Positions 50,037 through 59,203 of a stretch of DNA of 62,363 bases are shown here, one piece after another. Position 1 is the stretch's first letter. Each line of letters starts with the position of its first letter. The stretch spans positions 1 through 62,363 of the forward strand of contig JAFYPD010000083.1 of assembly GCA_017547685.1 (NCBI GenBank), given 5' to 3'. The notes under the pieces were generated by a model. The model was not told where the DNA came from and searched no databases. It saw only the letters and a program-made list of their open reading frames with translations. This DNA comes from Peptococcaceae bacterium (GTDB taxonomy: Bacteria; Bacillota; Peptococcia; Peptococcales; Peptococcaceae). The translations under genes and the position numbers were made by a program.

Positions 50037-51728
50037 ATGTGGCGTGGATTATTTGCAGCACATATTTTAGAGCGCGGATACCGGTACTATCAGGATGGTG
50101 CCGTAACAATTCTGAATACGGAAGACGATTGGGTACATGCGGAAGTGGAAGGCAGCGAATTATATGAGGTGGATATTGAGCTGAATGGTGCGATAGTGGA
50201 GGATATGACCTGTACTTGTCCGTATGCAGAAGACGGGAATAATTGCAAACACATGGCAGCTGTTTTGTATGCACTGGAGCGTGGCGGCCTGCTGCCCGAT
50301 CATTCTGCTGATGAAAAACTAAAATCACACAGAAATTCTGCAAAACAGGACAAGCCGGCTGCCATACAAAGCAGTATAGAACAGCTGGTACAGCATGCGG
50401 AAGAACATGTAGTACGCAGCTTTTTGACAGTCGTTTTGGAACAGGATAAACGACTTGCCGGGTTATTTCAGCAGATTCTAAATGATTCTGGCACAAACGT
50501 AAATCAGGAGCTGTACAGAGCAAAAGCAGAGCGTATCTTCGATACGTATATGGATTATGATGGGTATATGAACTATCACGAAGCATGGGAATTTTCTATA
50601 GAATTGACAGCATTTCTGGATAATGATGTTGCAAGACTTATGCAGCAGCAGAGTTACAGTGCCGTATGGGAATTGACCGTGTATATATTCGAAGAGGTGG
50701 CGCAGCAGGATATGGATGATTCAGCCGGAGGCATTCAAATGATTGCAGACAGTTGTATGACACTTTGGGATGCCTTGGCGCAACAGGCGGGAAACAGCTT
50801 GAAGCAGAAGATGTATCGGTGGTGTATTGACTGGCTGCAAGAGTCTGATTATGAATATTTTGATGATGTGGTTCGAGATTTCTGGAAAACCGGATTTCAG
50901 GAAAAAGATTTTTTACAACAGAAGCTGGATTTTGCCTTACAGCAGTTGAACCGTGCAGAACAGCAGAAGGATGGCTGGCGTAAAGAGTATCAAACAGAAC
51001 AGTGGCTGCAGGAATATTTTGAACTGCTGCAGGAAACAGAGGATGATGCGGAACAACTGCAGGTGCTGTACGAGCAGTACTGGAAACTTCCAATGGTGCG
51101 CGCCTTTTATGTGAATGCATGCATGAAAAATCGAAATTATGCAAATGCAGAAAAGGCATTGAAAGATGGCTTGATTTTAGATGTAAATAAAAGGGGGCTT
51201 ATACAGGAACATCAGCTGAAGCTGAAAGAGATTTACCAAAACACCGGACGGCGGGAAGAATATCTGCAAATATTGTGGGATTTGAACACGCGTTACCTGC
51301 CGGTGGATTTAGCAGTATTCCGGGAGCTGAAGAAACAGTACAGTGCAGAAGAATGGTTAGTAAAAAGAGAAAAACTGTTTCGGATGCTGCCGTCAAATGC
51401 AGATATGGCGCGGTTGTACAAAGAAGAAAAATTATATGATAAACTGCTGTGTGAAGTAACGAAAGCGTCAGGGTTATCTCTGCTGCAACTCTATGAGAAA
51501 GATTTAAAAAAACGGTATCCGATTGAGATATTGCACAAATACACAGAAGAACTGCAGCAAATGGCGCAGTATGCTTCGGAGCGAAAACGATATCGAGAAC
51601 TGGTAGAGTTATTGCGGCAGATGAAAACGATAGAAGGCGGAACTGCTGTCGTGGAGCAGATTGCAACAGACTGGCGCGTACAATACAAGCGCAGACCAGC
51701 CATGATGGAAGAACTGGCGCAGTTGTAG
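50037..51728 (+). CDS. SWIM zinc-finger domain protein
   Basis: This 563 aa protein has a SWIM zinc finger at about residues 60-85 (CTCPYAEDGNNCKHMAAVLYA, C-x-C-x8-C-x-H type). It is preceded by the usual LERGYRYYQDGAV segment. The rest is helical, with repeat-like units rich in Q, E, L and Y, resembling tetratricopeptide-type repeats (about 350-480). Family members are often found with or fused to SNF2 helicases, but none is present here. Its neighbour on the opposite strand is a HerA-like ATPase. The start is the ATG at 50037; the upstream site is weak (GGGGGA). Confidence 0.8.
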   Translation: MWRGLFAAHILERGYRYYQDGAVTILNTEDDWVHAEVEGSELYEVDIELNGAIVEDMTCTCPYAEDGNNCKHMAAVLYALERGGLLPDHSADEKLKSHRNSAKQDKPAAIQSSIEQLVQHAEEHVVRSFLTVVLEQDKRLAGLFQQILNDSGTNVNQELYRAKAERIFDTYMDYDGYMNYHEAWEFSIELTAFLDNDVARLMQQQSYSAVWELTVYIFEEVAQQDMDDSAGGIQMIADSCMTLWDALAQQAGNSLKQKMYRWCIDWLQESDYEYFDDVVRDFWKTGFQEKDFLQQKLDFALQQLNRAEQQKDGWRKEYQTEQWLQEYFELLQETEDDAEQLQVLYEQYWKLPMVRAFYVNACMKNRNYANAEKALKDGLILDVNKRGLIQEHQLKLKEIYQNTGRREEYLQILWDLNTRYLPVDLAVFRELKKQYSAEEWLVKREKLFRMLPSNADMARLYKEEKLYDKLLCEVTKASGLSLLQLYEKDLKKRYPIEILHKYTEELQQMAQYASERKRYRELVELLRQMKTIEGGTAVVEQIATDWRVQYKRRPAMMEELAQL

Positions 51729-51760
51729 ATATGTATCATATTCTGATCCAAATTGAATAC

Positions 51761-51827
51761 GAAAAATCCCCTTGTTATACTTGTCAATATTCCGACAATA
51801 GACAAATGATAACGGGGGATTTTTGTT
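51761..51827. terminator. Bidirectional terminator between SWIM and HerA-like genes
   Basis: AAAAATCCCC-TTGTTAT and ATAACGGGGGATTTTT form a long stem with T runs on both strands, between two convergent genes. Confidence 0.85.
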
Positions 51828-51828
51828 T

Positions 51829-53385
51829 TTATTTCTTGAATGTGCCCAACAGACCGCGGACAATCTGTTTGCCCAGTTCACGGCCGATGGTGTTGGCCGC
51901 TTTGTTAATCGTTTTGTTAATGCTTTTTTCTACTGCAGACTGTTTGCTGCGGCTGGAGGATGTTGTACGGCGTTGTGTGCTCTGGCGATATGCCTTTTCC
52001 CGGGCAGCCTGTTCTTTCTGCCATTCTTTCTCGCGGGCAGCTGCCTCTTTTGCTTCGGCTTCCTGTTGTGCCTTGCGCTGTTCTTCCGCCTCTTTGGCTT
52101 CGCGGATATTTTCAATCATCTCATAGGCTGATGTCCGATCCACAATCTGGCCGTATTTCTGATGGAGCGGACTGGCGGTGATGGCTGCCTGCACATTCTG
52201 TTCGGCGGCAGCTTTCATAGAGCTGCGCGGCGGCATAATATTGGCCTTCTGCACGATGGACGGTACCCCGTCGGCATCTAATACAGAAATTAATGCTTCG
52301 CCCACGCCAAGTGCCTGTAAGGTTTCCTCGGTATCAAAGGCAGGGTTTTCGCGGAAAGATTGCGCCGCTGCCCGTAAACCTTTCTGGTCTTTTGGTGTGT
52401 AGGCGCGCAGGGCATGCTGTACCCGGTTGCCAATCTGGCTTAATACGCTATCCGGCAAATCGGACGGCTGCTGGGTAATAAACCATACGCTTACGCCCTT
52501 GGAGCGAATTAAACGAACCACCTGTTCCACTTTATCCACCAGCGCTTTTGGCGCGTCGTCAAACAGCAGGTGTGCCTCGTCAAAGAAGAAGGCGATTTTT
52601 GGCTTGTCTAAATCACCGGCTTCCGGCAGCATTTCGTATAATTCGGATAACATCCATAACAGGAAGGTGCCGTATAACAGCGGATGCTGGAATAACTCCT
52701 GGCACTCTAAAATATTCATAACGCCCTTGCCTGATTCATCCCAGTCAAACCAGTCTTCTAATTCCAGAGCCGGTTCGCCAAAAAAGATATCGCCGCCTTC
52801 ATCCTCCAGCTTTAAGAGCGCGCGCTGGATTGCCCCCACCGACTGGCTGGAGATGTTGCCGTAAGTTAATTTGTAATCTTTGGCGTTATCGCCTACATAC
52901 TGCACCATGCTCCGTAAATCTTTTAAATCTAACAGTAAAAGGCCCTGTTCATCGGCAATATGGAACACGATATTTAAAATGCCGCTCTGGGTATCGTTTA
53001 ATCCGAGCAGACGGCTTAATAAATCAGGTCCCATCTCAGAGATGGTGGTGCGAACCGGATGCCCCTGTTTCCCGTACACATCAAAGAAACGTGCCGGATA
53101 AGCGGTGTAGGTGAAATTTTCGATGTGCATGTTGTCAATACTGCGGCGAATGTGTTTGGTTTCAACGCCTTCCACACACATGCCAGTTAAATCGCCCTTG
53201 ATGTCGGCTACAAATACCGGCACACCCATTTCACTAAAGGATTCGGCCAATACTTTTAACGTAACCGTTTTCCCCGTGCCGGTAGCCCCGGCAATCAGCC
53301 CGTGGCGGTTTGCCATGGAAGGTTCAAGATAAACCGGCTGCTCCCCGGTGGCCAGCCACACTTTGTGAGATTCTTCTAGATACAT
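51829..53385 (-). CDS. HerA-like helicase/ATPase (DUF853)
   Basis: This 518 aa P-loop protein belongs to the DUF853 group related to HerA/FtsK translocases. It has Walker [13 protein letters not shown] near 34, a [13 protein letters not shown] segment, Walker [15 protein letters not shown] near 260, and [21 protein letters not shown] as the sensor/Arg-finger region. The last 100 residues are charged helices ending in [21 protein letters not shown] lies upstream of [10 protein letters not shown], so I start it at 53385; a longer frame begins at 53424. Homologues are thought to bind DNA, but the bacterial role is not settled. No NurA nuclease partner is present. Confidence 0.88.
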   Translation of the reverse strand: MYLEESHKVWLATGEQPVYLEPSMANRHGLIAGATGTGKTVTLKVLAESFSEMGVPVFVADIKGDLTGMCVEGVETKHIRRSIDNMHIENFTYTAYPARFFDVYGKQGHPVRTTISEMGPDLLSRLLGLNDTQSGILNIVFHIADEQGLLLLDLKDLRSMVQYVGDNAKDYKLTYGNISSQSVGAIQRALLKLEDEGGDIFFGEPALELEDWFDWDESGKGVMNILECQELFQHPLLYGTFLLWMLSELYEMLPEAGDLDKPKIAFFFDEAHLLFDDAPKALVDKVEQVVRLIRSKGVSVWFITQQPSDLPDSVLSQIGNRVQHALRAYTPKDQKGLRAAAQSFRENPAFDTEETLQALGVGEALISVLDADGVPSIVQKANIMPPRSSMKAAAEQNVQAAITASPLHQKYGQIVDRTSAYEMIENIREAKEAEEQRKAQQEAEAKEAAAREKEWQKEQAAREKAYRQSTQRRTTSSSRSKQSAVEKSINKTINKAANTIGRELGKQIVRGLLGTFKK

Positions 53386-53532
53386 ATAAAAAACCTCCTC
53401 GAGGTAAAATTTATGAAAATACATAGGTATAATTCATTGTAGCACAGCAGGAAAGAAGCTGTCTATCCACAAATCGTTTGAGCGCAATTCTCTTTGTGCT
53501 ACAACGTTTTGCTGTGCGGCAACGGATGACTG

Positions 53533-53606
53533 ACAACTTTCGGTTGTGAAAAGAGACAGAGGACAGTCAGCGGTAGTTTCACAAACAGAAGCGAAAAACC
53601 TATAAT
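53533..53606 (+). promoter_or_regulatory. LysR-type operator and promoter of the MFS gene
   Basis: ACAAC-N5-GTTGT (53533-53547) and a TTGTGAAA (53544-53551) / TTTCACAA (53577-53584) pair, 33 nt start to start, lie upstream of TATAAT (53601-53606), which begins 24 nt after the start of the second arm. The same elements with the same spacing occur at 55700-55773. The remainder of the 324 nt gap from 53386 to 53709 shows no gene. Confidence 0.72.
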
Positions 53607-53709
53607 AGAATTAATAAATATAGCTTATGTATTAAATGATGAAAACAAAATATTCTGAATACAGCAGCTAAAACAATTTATTCAAATTTTATTTAATGAG
53701 GTGATTTTT

Positions 53710-55122
53710 ATGGCAGGTCAGGCAAATGCAGCAGCCGGCAACAACTATTTTGACGGCATGACCAAACTGGGGAAAACCCACAAACACTTCCTGTGGATTG
53801 CAGCGATGTGTTACTTCTTTGACCAGATGGATATGCAGCTGTTCGGTTACATTACACCATCGGTTATGGCGGATTTAGGCTTTACATTAGACCAGATTGC
53901 CCAGATGAACTCGATGAACTTCCTGGGGATGTGTCTGGGCGGTTTCTTTGCAGGGTGGATTGCAACCCGTGTTGGTCGTAAAACAACTCTGATTGGTTTA
54001 GTGGCCATGTTCTCATTAGCATCCATTACCAACGGTTTAACCGAAGCGTACGGTATGTTTGTTCTCATGCGTTTTCTGGTTGGCTTTGGTACCGTAGGTA
54101 TGGTAACCGTAGCAATGGTATATATGGCGGAAATGCTGCCATCGGCTACCCGCGGGAAATATCAGGCACTTTCTATTGCATGCGGTACGTTAGGGATTCC
54201 GTTCGGCGCATTCTTTGCAAGCGCTGTAATCGGCCTGGGTGACCATGCATGGCGTTTATGCTTCATGGTAGGCGGTGCTGGTATCGTTTTAGTTCCAATC
54301 GGTTTAAAATGGTTAAAAGAATCTCCGCGCTGGCTGGTAATGAAAGGAAAAATTCAGAAAGCGGAAGTGATTGTATCCGAATGTACCGGTGAGCTATGTG
54401 ACTTAAGTGCACTGGCAGCTACCTGCGTTCAGGAAAAACCGGTCACCATGTTACAGACTGTAAAAGTTATGTTCAGTCCGGCGTTTATCAAACAGACCAT
54501 CGTAGTATTCGTTCTGTCGTGGGGTGCAACCTTAGGTATTTTCTACATCGCAAGCTATGGGGTAACCTTTATGGTTGACCTGGGCTGGGCTTACGGCGTT
54601 GTACTGATTATCAGTGCGACCGGTGTAATCGGTACCCCAATCGGTGACGTTACCGTTTCGTTCTTCTCCGATAAGGGCGGACGCCGTATTCCGATTATTA
54701 TCATGTCCTGTGTTGCGGGCTGTATCTGCTTACTGCGCGGTTATGTAACTGGGCCGATGGCTGGGCTCTACGCTGCAAGCGGTTCCTTAATCTGGCCGGT
54801 TCTGCTGGCTGTTCTGGGGATTCTTGGATCTGCGTTCTGCGGCGGTACTATGACTCTGATGTGGACCTATCTGGCAGAAAGCTTCCCAACCAGAATCCGC
54901 AGCAATGCTACCGGTATCGTATTTGCATCCGGTCGTTTAATCGCGGCTCCTCTGACACTGACCGTTCCTGCTGTTTATGCAGCCGGTAGTTATCTGGGTG
55001 TAAATATCGTAAATGCACTGTTCTACTTTGTTCCAGCAATCTTTGCTCTGTTCTGGGGTATCAGCTCCGCTCAGAAATCGCTGGAAGAACTGGAACAGGA
55101 AGCAGAACGTTTAACCTGCTAA
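53710..55122 (+). CDS. MFS transporter (metabolite:H+ symporter type)
   Basis: This 470 aa carrier has 12 membrane segments and the MFS motifs GWIATRVGRKTTL (loop 2-3), RFLVGFGTVGMVTVAM and AEMLPSATRGKYQAL, LKESPRWLVMKGK, and SFFSDKGGRRIPI in the second half. This pattern fits the sugar/aromatic acid/metabolite symporter branch. GAGGTGA lies before the ATG at 53710. Its promoter matches, element by element, that of the phosphodiesterase at 55834, so both probably respond to the LysR protein at 58097. It may import a substrate or a product of that enzyme; the compound is unknown. Confidence 0.87.
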   Translation: MAGQANAAAGNNYFDGMTKLGKTHKHFLWIAAMCYFFDQMDMQLFGYITPSVMADLGFTLDQIAQMNSMNFLGMCLGGFFAGWIATRVGRKTTLIGLVAMFSLASITNGLTEAYGMFVLMRFLVGFGTVGMVTVAMVYMAEMLPSATRGKYQALSIACGTLGIPFGAFFASAVIGLGDHAWRLCFMVGGAGIVLVPIGLKWLKESPRWLVMKGKIQKAEVIVSECTGELCDLSALAATCVQEKPVTMLQTVKVMFSPAFIKQTIVVFVLSWGATLGIFYIASYGVTFMVDLGWAYGVVLIISATGVIGTPIGDVTVSFFSDKGGRRIPIIIMSCVAGCICLLRGYVTGPMAGLYAASGSLIWPVLLAVLGILGSAFCGGTMTLMWTYLAESFPTRIRSNATGIVFASGRLIAAPLTLTVPAVYAAGSYLGVNIVNALFYFVPAIFALFWGISSAQKSLEELEQEAERLTC

Positions 55123-55177
55123 CCGTTTAGCAAAGCAGGAATTTAAAAGCACGTAAGAATTTATAAGTAAGAGCTTA

Positions 55178-55234
55178 ACAGGGGCTGTCGTTATCGAAAG
55201 GTTCGTTGCTTTGATACGGCGGCCCTGTTTTAAA
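55178..55234 (+). terminator. Terminator of the MFS gene
   Basis: ACAGGGGCTGTCGTTATC on the left pairs imperfectly with GATACGGCGGCCCTGT on the right across a loop near GAAAGGTTCGTTGCTTT, followed by TTTTAAAA. Confidence 0.72.
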
Positions 55235-55280
55235 AGTACATGACAGCCGAATGCGTTTAACAGAAATCGAGGTGATAGAA

Positions 55281-55694
55281 ATGTTCAACATTCATGTTCT
55301 GGTTGCACTGGCCTTTATATTAGGCGGTATCGGCCTCATTGCAGCTACCTTCTATGTACAGAAACAGGAGGACAAAGTGCGGCCGCAGGGTTTTTATACC
55401 ACAGCGGAGATTACAAAAATCAAGCCGGGAAAAAGCAAAGCGGAGCTGGCTGTAACATTTGAATTCACCAAGGATTTCAAAATAAAACAGGTAACCAATC
55501 AGTATCCGAAAGCAGAGGCAGAACACTGGGCCACTGGGCGGAAATCTTTAATTGTATATGATGAAACACAGGAAAAAATCTATTACAATCCGATGAAGGA
55601 ATTCCGCAAAAAACAGGCGATTATGATTATTGCCGGATTTTTAGTATTACTCTTCGGCATTAACTGGCTCTATTTTGCGGTGATGGTGTTTTAG
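55281..55694 (+). CDS. Small membrane protein, DUF3592-like
   Basis: This 137 aa protein has an N-terminal membrane helix (LVALAFILGGIGLIAATF, about 5-23), a central beta-rich part with GFYTTAEITKIKP, LAVTFEF and SLIVYDETQEKIYYNP, and a C-terminal helix (IMIIAGFLVLLFGINWLYF). The layout resembles DUF3592 proteins, which are of unknown function. GAGGTGA sets the ATG at 55281; a longer frame starts at 55251. It lies between the two LysR-controlled genes but has no matching operator itself. The operator of the next gene begins 5 nt after its stop. Confidence 0.72.
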   Translation: MFNIHVLVALAFILGGIGLIAATFYVQKQEDKVRPQGFYTTAEITKIKPGKSKAELAVTFEFTKDFKIKQVTNQYPKAEAEHWATGRKSLIVYDETQEKIYYNPMKEFRKKQAIMIIAGFLVLLFGINWLYFAVMVF

Positions 55695-55699
55695 GCATA

Positions 55700-55773
55700 A
55701 CAACTTCTGGTTGTGAGTACAATTTAAAATTGAATGATGGTTGTTTCACAGAGAAAAAAGAGACAGCTATAAT
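55700..55773 (+). promoter_or_regulatory. LysR-type operator and promoter of the phosphodiesterase gene
   Basis: ACAAC-N5-GTTGT (55700-55714), TTGTGA (from 55711) and TTTCACA (55744-55750), 33 nt apart, precede TATAAT (55768-55773) at 24 nt. The geometry equals that of 53533-53606. Confidence 0.72.
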
Positions 55774-55833
55774 AAAAGTATCAAGTAAATATAGAATGAA
55801 ATACAGGATGATTTTGTAAGGAGGTTATTGATT

Positions 55834-57912
55834 ATGGGAATGAAACGAGCAATGATGATTGGTTTGGACGGCGCTGACCCTGTTCGCGTGAAAAAGCTGA
55901 TTGCGGAAGGCAGAATGCCTAATATGAAAAAATTACTGGAAAAAGGGATTGCCACCGAAAACCTGGATATGCTGGGTGTATTACCGGCAGGTACTCCTCC
56001 AAACTGGTGCTCTCTGGCAACCGGGAACTATCCGAGAACACATGGGATTACAGACTTCCTGAATCATACTTTGGGAAAATCGCTGGGAATTACTGAATTA
56101 AACTGGGACTCCCGCCGTGTAAAAAGTGAGCTAATCTGGGAAGCCTTTGACGATGACAACAAAAAATGTATTATGCTGAACTATTGTGAAGCATGGCCAA
56201 ATCGTGTAGAAGGCAGTAACAATATTTTTGTTGACGGTACCGGTGTGGTACCATTCCTGAGAAGTTCTGTAGGCTTCCAGAAGCTGGTTGTTATGAAAGC
56301 CGAATATCCAACCAGTAAAGAAGTGCCTCACTCCGTAAACCAGGCTTCCGGTGACTGTGTGGTATTTAAAGATCAGGTGGATAAATTCGCCGATGCCGGC
56401 AATGAGGCCGAAGCAGGCGCAGAATTGTATCCAGGCATGGGCGCTGGTATGAGCAAAGAAGACCTGCTGGCAGCCATGACCGGCAGCCACTTCCGTACTC
56501 CGCCGCTGGAATCCCCGGCAATGGTATTATATAAACTGAGTGCCGAAGAACAGGCAAACTCCGATGCTTCCGACATTCTGTACACTCCCCTGAAAGATGC
56601 GGCCAACTGGAGCTTTGAAGTTCCTGAAAACGCAAAAGAATGTCTGGTAACCATGAACGATTCTCTGGTTCGCCGTTACCTGTTAATCACAGCATCCGAC
56701 GGTGTTCACTACGATACCTTTACTCTGTATCCAAACAAAAAAGCGGATAACCCATTAGGTTCCTGCACACTGAACACCTGGTCCGAACCAATTTATGATA
56801 CCTTCCCGATTAACGAAGAGCCGACAAAAGTTGCGTACTATCTGCGCGGTGTCGATATGAACGAGGAAGGTACTGCAGGCCGTGTGTATATTTCTCACGT
56901 AATGGATATCGAAGATGATGAATACTTCTATCCAAAATCCCTGCAGCCGGAACTGTTAAAAGCCGTTGGCCCGATGTGCTATTTTGCATCCTTCGACCGT
57001 CATACTAAACTGGGGGATGACATCGCGTTGGAATCCTTCGATAAAATCAACGACTGGCATATGAATGCGACCCGTTATCTCTTTGAGGCAAATCCAGACT
57101 GGCAGCTGTTCTATATCCATTTACACAGCATCGACCTGTGCAACCACTGGTACATTGAACAGGCAATCCCGGGCTCTCACCCGGAATGGGAGCGTATGGC
57201 CGACAACATCGACCGTATTTACGAAATCAACGATAAATACATCGGTATGGTTCTGGAATACGTAGACGAAGACACAGCGGCATTTGTAACCTCTGACCAC
57301 GCGGCGATTCCGCGTTCTGCCGGCTATGAAAACCCGGGTATCGGCGAACTGTCCGGTATTAATGCCGGTGTTATGAGCGAACTGGGCTATACCACCATCG
57401 TTCCGGTTCCCGGCATTGATGGGATGTATGCCATCGACTGGAGCAAAACCACCGCGATTAACCATCGTACTTCCTACATCTATGTAAACCTGAAAGGCCG
57501 TGACCCGGAAGGTATCGTAGAACCGGAAGATTACGATAAAACCGTACAGCAGATTATCACCGACCTGTACAACTACCGTGATCCGAAGAGCGGCGAACGT
57601 GTAGTATCTTTCTGTTGCACCAGAGAGGAAATGGAACTCCTGGGCGTAGGCGGTGACCACGTAGGGGATATCTTCTTCCAGCTGACCAAAGACTTCGGCT
57701 TTGAACATTTCAACGCTCCTGGCCCTGTAACCAACCACGGCTACTCTGCAGGCGCACTGTGCATCATGGCCGGCGGCGGTCTGAAAGCCGGCGAAGTTCT
57801 GAAACGTCCCGTACGTAACGTAGATATCGTTCCAACCATCTGTCAGCTGGTTGGAAACCGTATGCCGAAAGACGTAGAAGGCGGCGTTATTTATCAGGCA
57901 TTTGCGGATTAA
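55834..57912 (+). CDS. Type I phosphodiesterase/nucleotide pyrophosphatase family protein
   Basis: This 692 aa protein belongs to the alkaline phosphatase superfamily. Metal and catalytic residues are visible in MMIGLDGADPVRV near the start, PAGTPPNWCSLATGNYP (Thr nucleophile candidate), HLHSIDLCNHWY near 430, FVTSDHAAIPRSAG near 487, and the GDHVGDIFF and NHGYSAG segments toward the end. No signal peptide is visible, so it seems cytoplasmic, unusual for secreted phosphatases but known for cofactor-independent mutases and some phosphodiesterases. AAGGAGG lies before the ATG at 55834. It is much longer than the core domain (about 400 aa), with an insert at about 180-400 of unknown role. The substrate is presumably a phosphoester brought in or handled with the upstream MFS protein. 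Confidence 0.85.
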   Translation: MGMKRAMMIGLDGADPVRVKKLIAEGRMPNMKKLLEKGIATENLDMLGVLPAGTPPNWCSLATGNYPRTHGITDFLNHTLGKSLGITELNWDSRRVKSELIWEAFDDDNKKCIMLNYCEAWPNRVEGSNNIFVDGTGVVPFLRSSVGFQKLVVMKAEYPTSKEVPHSVNQASGDCVVFKDQVDKFADAGNEAEAGAELYPGMGAGMSKEDLLAAMTGSHFRTPPLESPAMVLYKLSAEEQANSDASDILYTPLKDAANWSFEVPENAKECLVTMNDSLVRRYLLITASDGVHYDTFTLYPNKKADNPLGSCTLNTWSEPIYDTFPINEEPTKVAYYLRGVDMNEEGTAGRVYISHVMDIEDDEYFYPKSLQPELLKAVGPMCYFASFDRHTKLGDDIALESFDKINDWHMNATRYLFEANPDWQLFYIHLHSIDLCNHWYIEQAIPGSHPEWERMADNIDRIYEINDKYIGMVLEYVDEDTAAFVTSDHAAIPRSAGYENPGIGELSGINAGVMSELGYTTIVPVPGIDGMYAIDWSKTTAINHRTSYIYVNLKGRDPEGIVEPEDYDKTVQQIITDLYNYRDPKSGERVVSFCCTREEMELLGVGGDHVGDIFFQLTKDFGFEHFNAPGPVTNHGYSAGALCIMAGGGLKAGEVLKRPVRNVDIVPTICQLVGNRMPKDVEGGVIYQAFAD

Positions 57913-57947
57913 TGTGCAAACAAAAATACAATAACTGTTACATGTTC

Positions 57948-57982
57948 AGACAGTCCGGCTCTATTGCCGGGCTGTCTTTTAT
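57948..57982 (+). terminator. Terminator of the phosphodiesterase gene
   Basis: GACAGTCCGGC and GCCGGGCTGTC form a stem around TCTATT, followed by TTTTATAC. Confidence 0.85.
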
Positions 57983-58096
57983 ACATTAATACTGCTGGAA
58001 GACATTCCGGAAAAATGGTATAATATTTTTATAAGATATAACAGTAAGATTAAAAATGCAGTATGGTGGGCAGTTGAGTTGAAATGGGGGCAGGAT

Positions 58097-59008
58097 ATGA
58101 ATATAGAACAGTTACAGTATATCTGTATGGTGGCTAAAACAAACTCCATTACTGTTGCGGCGGAGAATCTCTATGTAACGCAGCAGACTATCAGCAAGGC
58201 TATCAACAAGCTGGAAAACGAGCTTGGCGTTGTATTGATGATTCGCTCTCACAAAGGGGTGCAGCTGACCGATGTGGGCAAAGTATTTGTAGAAAAGGCA
58301 AGTCGTATTGTGCGGGAGTTTCAGGAATTATATGATACAACCTATGTAAACAGCAGCAGCAATCTGACCGGACAGGTGCGGTTATTTCTCAGCAATTACA
58401 CTGGGCATCTTGTCGGTTCCAGATTTTGGAGCGACATGCGGCGACAATATCCGAAACTGCATGTGATAGTGGAAGAATTGCTGAATCGGGAAATTATAGA
58501 ACGCCTGCAGAAGGGCGAGGAAGAAATCGGCCTGATACAAGCGGTCAACCGCAATTGTGGTTTTGGGCGGATTGAAGATTTTGAAAATGAACTGGACTGG
58601 GAACTGGTATTGCGTGATACACTGGTAGCATGCGTCAGTCCAAACAGCCCGCTTGCCAAAAAGGAAAGCGTCAGTCTGAAAGAATTAGGAAAGTATCCGG
58701 TGGCCTGGGGAGAATGTTATCATATGAAAGACATTTTACAACAGGATTATCAGATTGATATTCAAGTGATGATTAATTCCAGCAACATGATGCTGCAGCG
58801 AAGCGCTATTTTTGATGGTGCGGCTGTCAGTTTTGCCACAGAAATGATCGTACACGATAGTGGATATGATACCAGTGATCTGAAAATAGTTCCGATTAAA
58901 GAAAATCTGCGTCTGGAAACCTTTCTGGTTAAACCAAAAGGATATGAACTGAATAAATTGCAGACAGTCGTGATTGAGGAATTGAAGCGTACACTTCAGA
59001 AAATCTGA
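58097..59008 (+). CDS. LysR-family transcriptional regulator, probable regulator of the MFS-phosphodiesterase genes
   Basis: This 303 aa LysR protein has the helix-turn-helix SITVAAENLYVTQQTISKAI at about residues 16-35 and a normal effector domain. It starts at ATG 58097 behind GGGGGCAGG; an alternative TTG at 58079 is also in frame. A TATAAT box lies at 58019-58024. It differs from the three regulators of the oxidoreductase region (ELYDTTY in place of the WY motif), so it is not part of that set. Its upstream genes both carry matching ACAAC-N5-GTTGT operators, so it is the best candidate to bind them. Its own promoter lacks that motif. Confidence 0.88.
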   Translation: MNIEQLQYICMVAKTNSITVAAENLYVTQQTISKAINKLENELGVVLMIRSHKGVQLTDVGKVFVEKASRIVREFQELYDTTYVNSSSNLTGQVRLFLSNYTGHLVGSRFWSDMRRQYPKLHVIVEELLNREIIERLQKGEEEIGLIQAVNRNCGFGRIEDFENELDWELVLRDTLVACVSPNSPLAKKESVSLKELGKYPVAWGECYHMKDILQQDYQIDIQVMINSSNMMLQRSAIFDGAAVSFATEMIVHDSGYDTSDLKIVPIKENLRLETFLVKPKGYELNKLQTVVIEELKRTLQKI

Positions 59009-59080
59009 CAGTCTGCAGATAGTATAGCAGTAATGAAGTATGTGTTTGGCATGTAATGCTGTAAAACGTAAGAAAGCCAG

Positions 59081-59153
59081 TAAAAAGACTGGCTGAATGG
59101 GGCGAAACCTGATCTGGTGTATGGTTTGTTTTCATTCAGTCAGTCTTTTTTAT
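59081..59153. terminator. Bidirectional terminator between LysR and ABC genes
   Basis: AAAAAGACTGGCTGAATG and CATTCAGTCAGTCTTTTT are nearly perfect inverted arms of 18 nt separated by about 33 nt, with T runs on both strands. Confidence 0.85.
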
Positions 59154-59203
59154 CTGCAATTGTTTTGTAGTTGTTTTGCATTGTTATAATGCAGGAATTA
59201 TTT

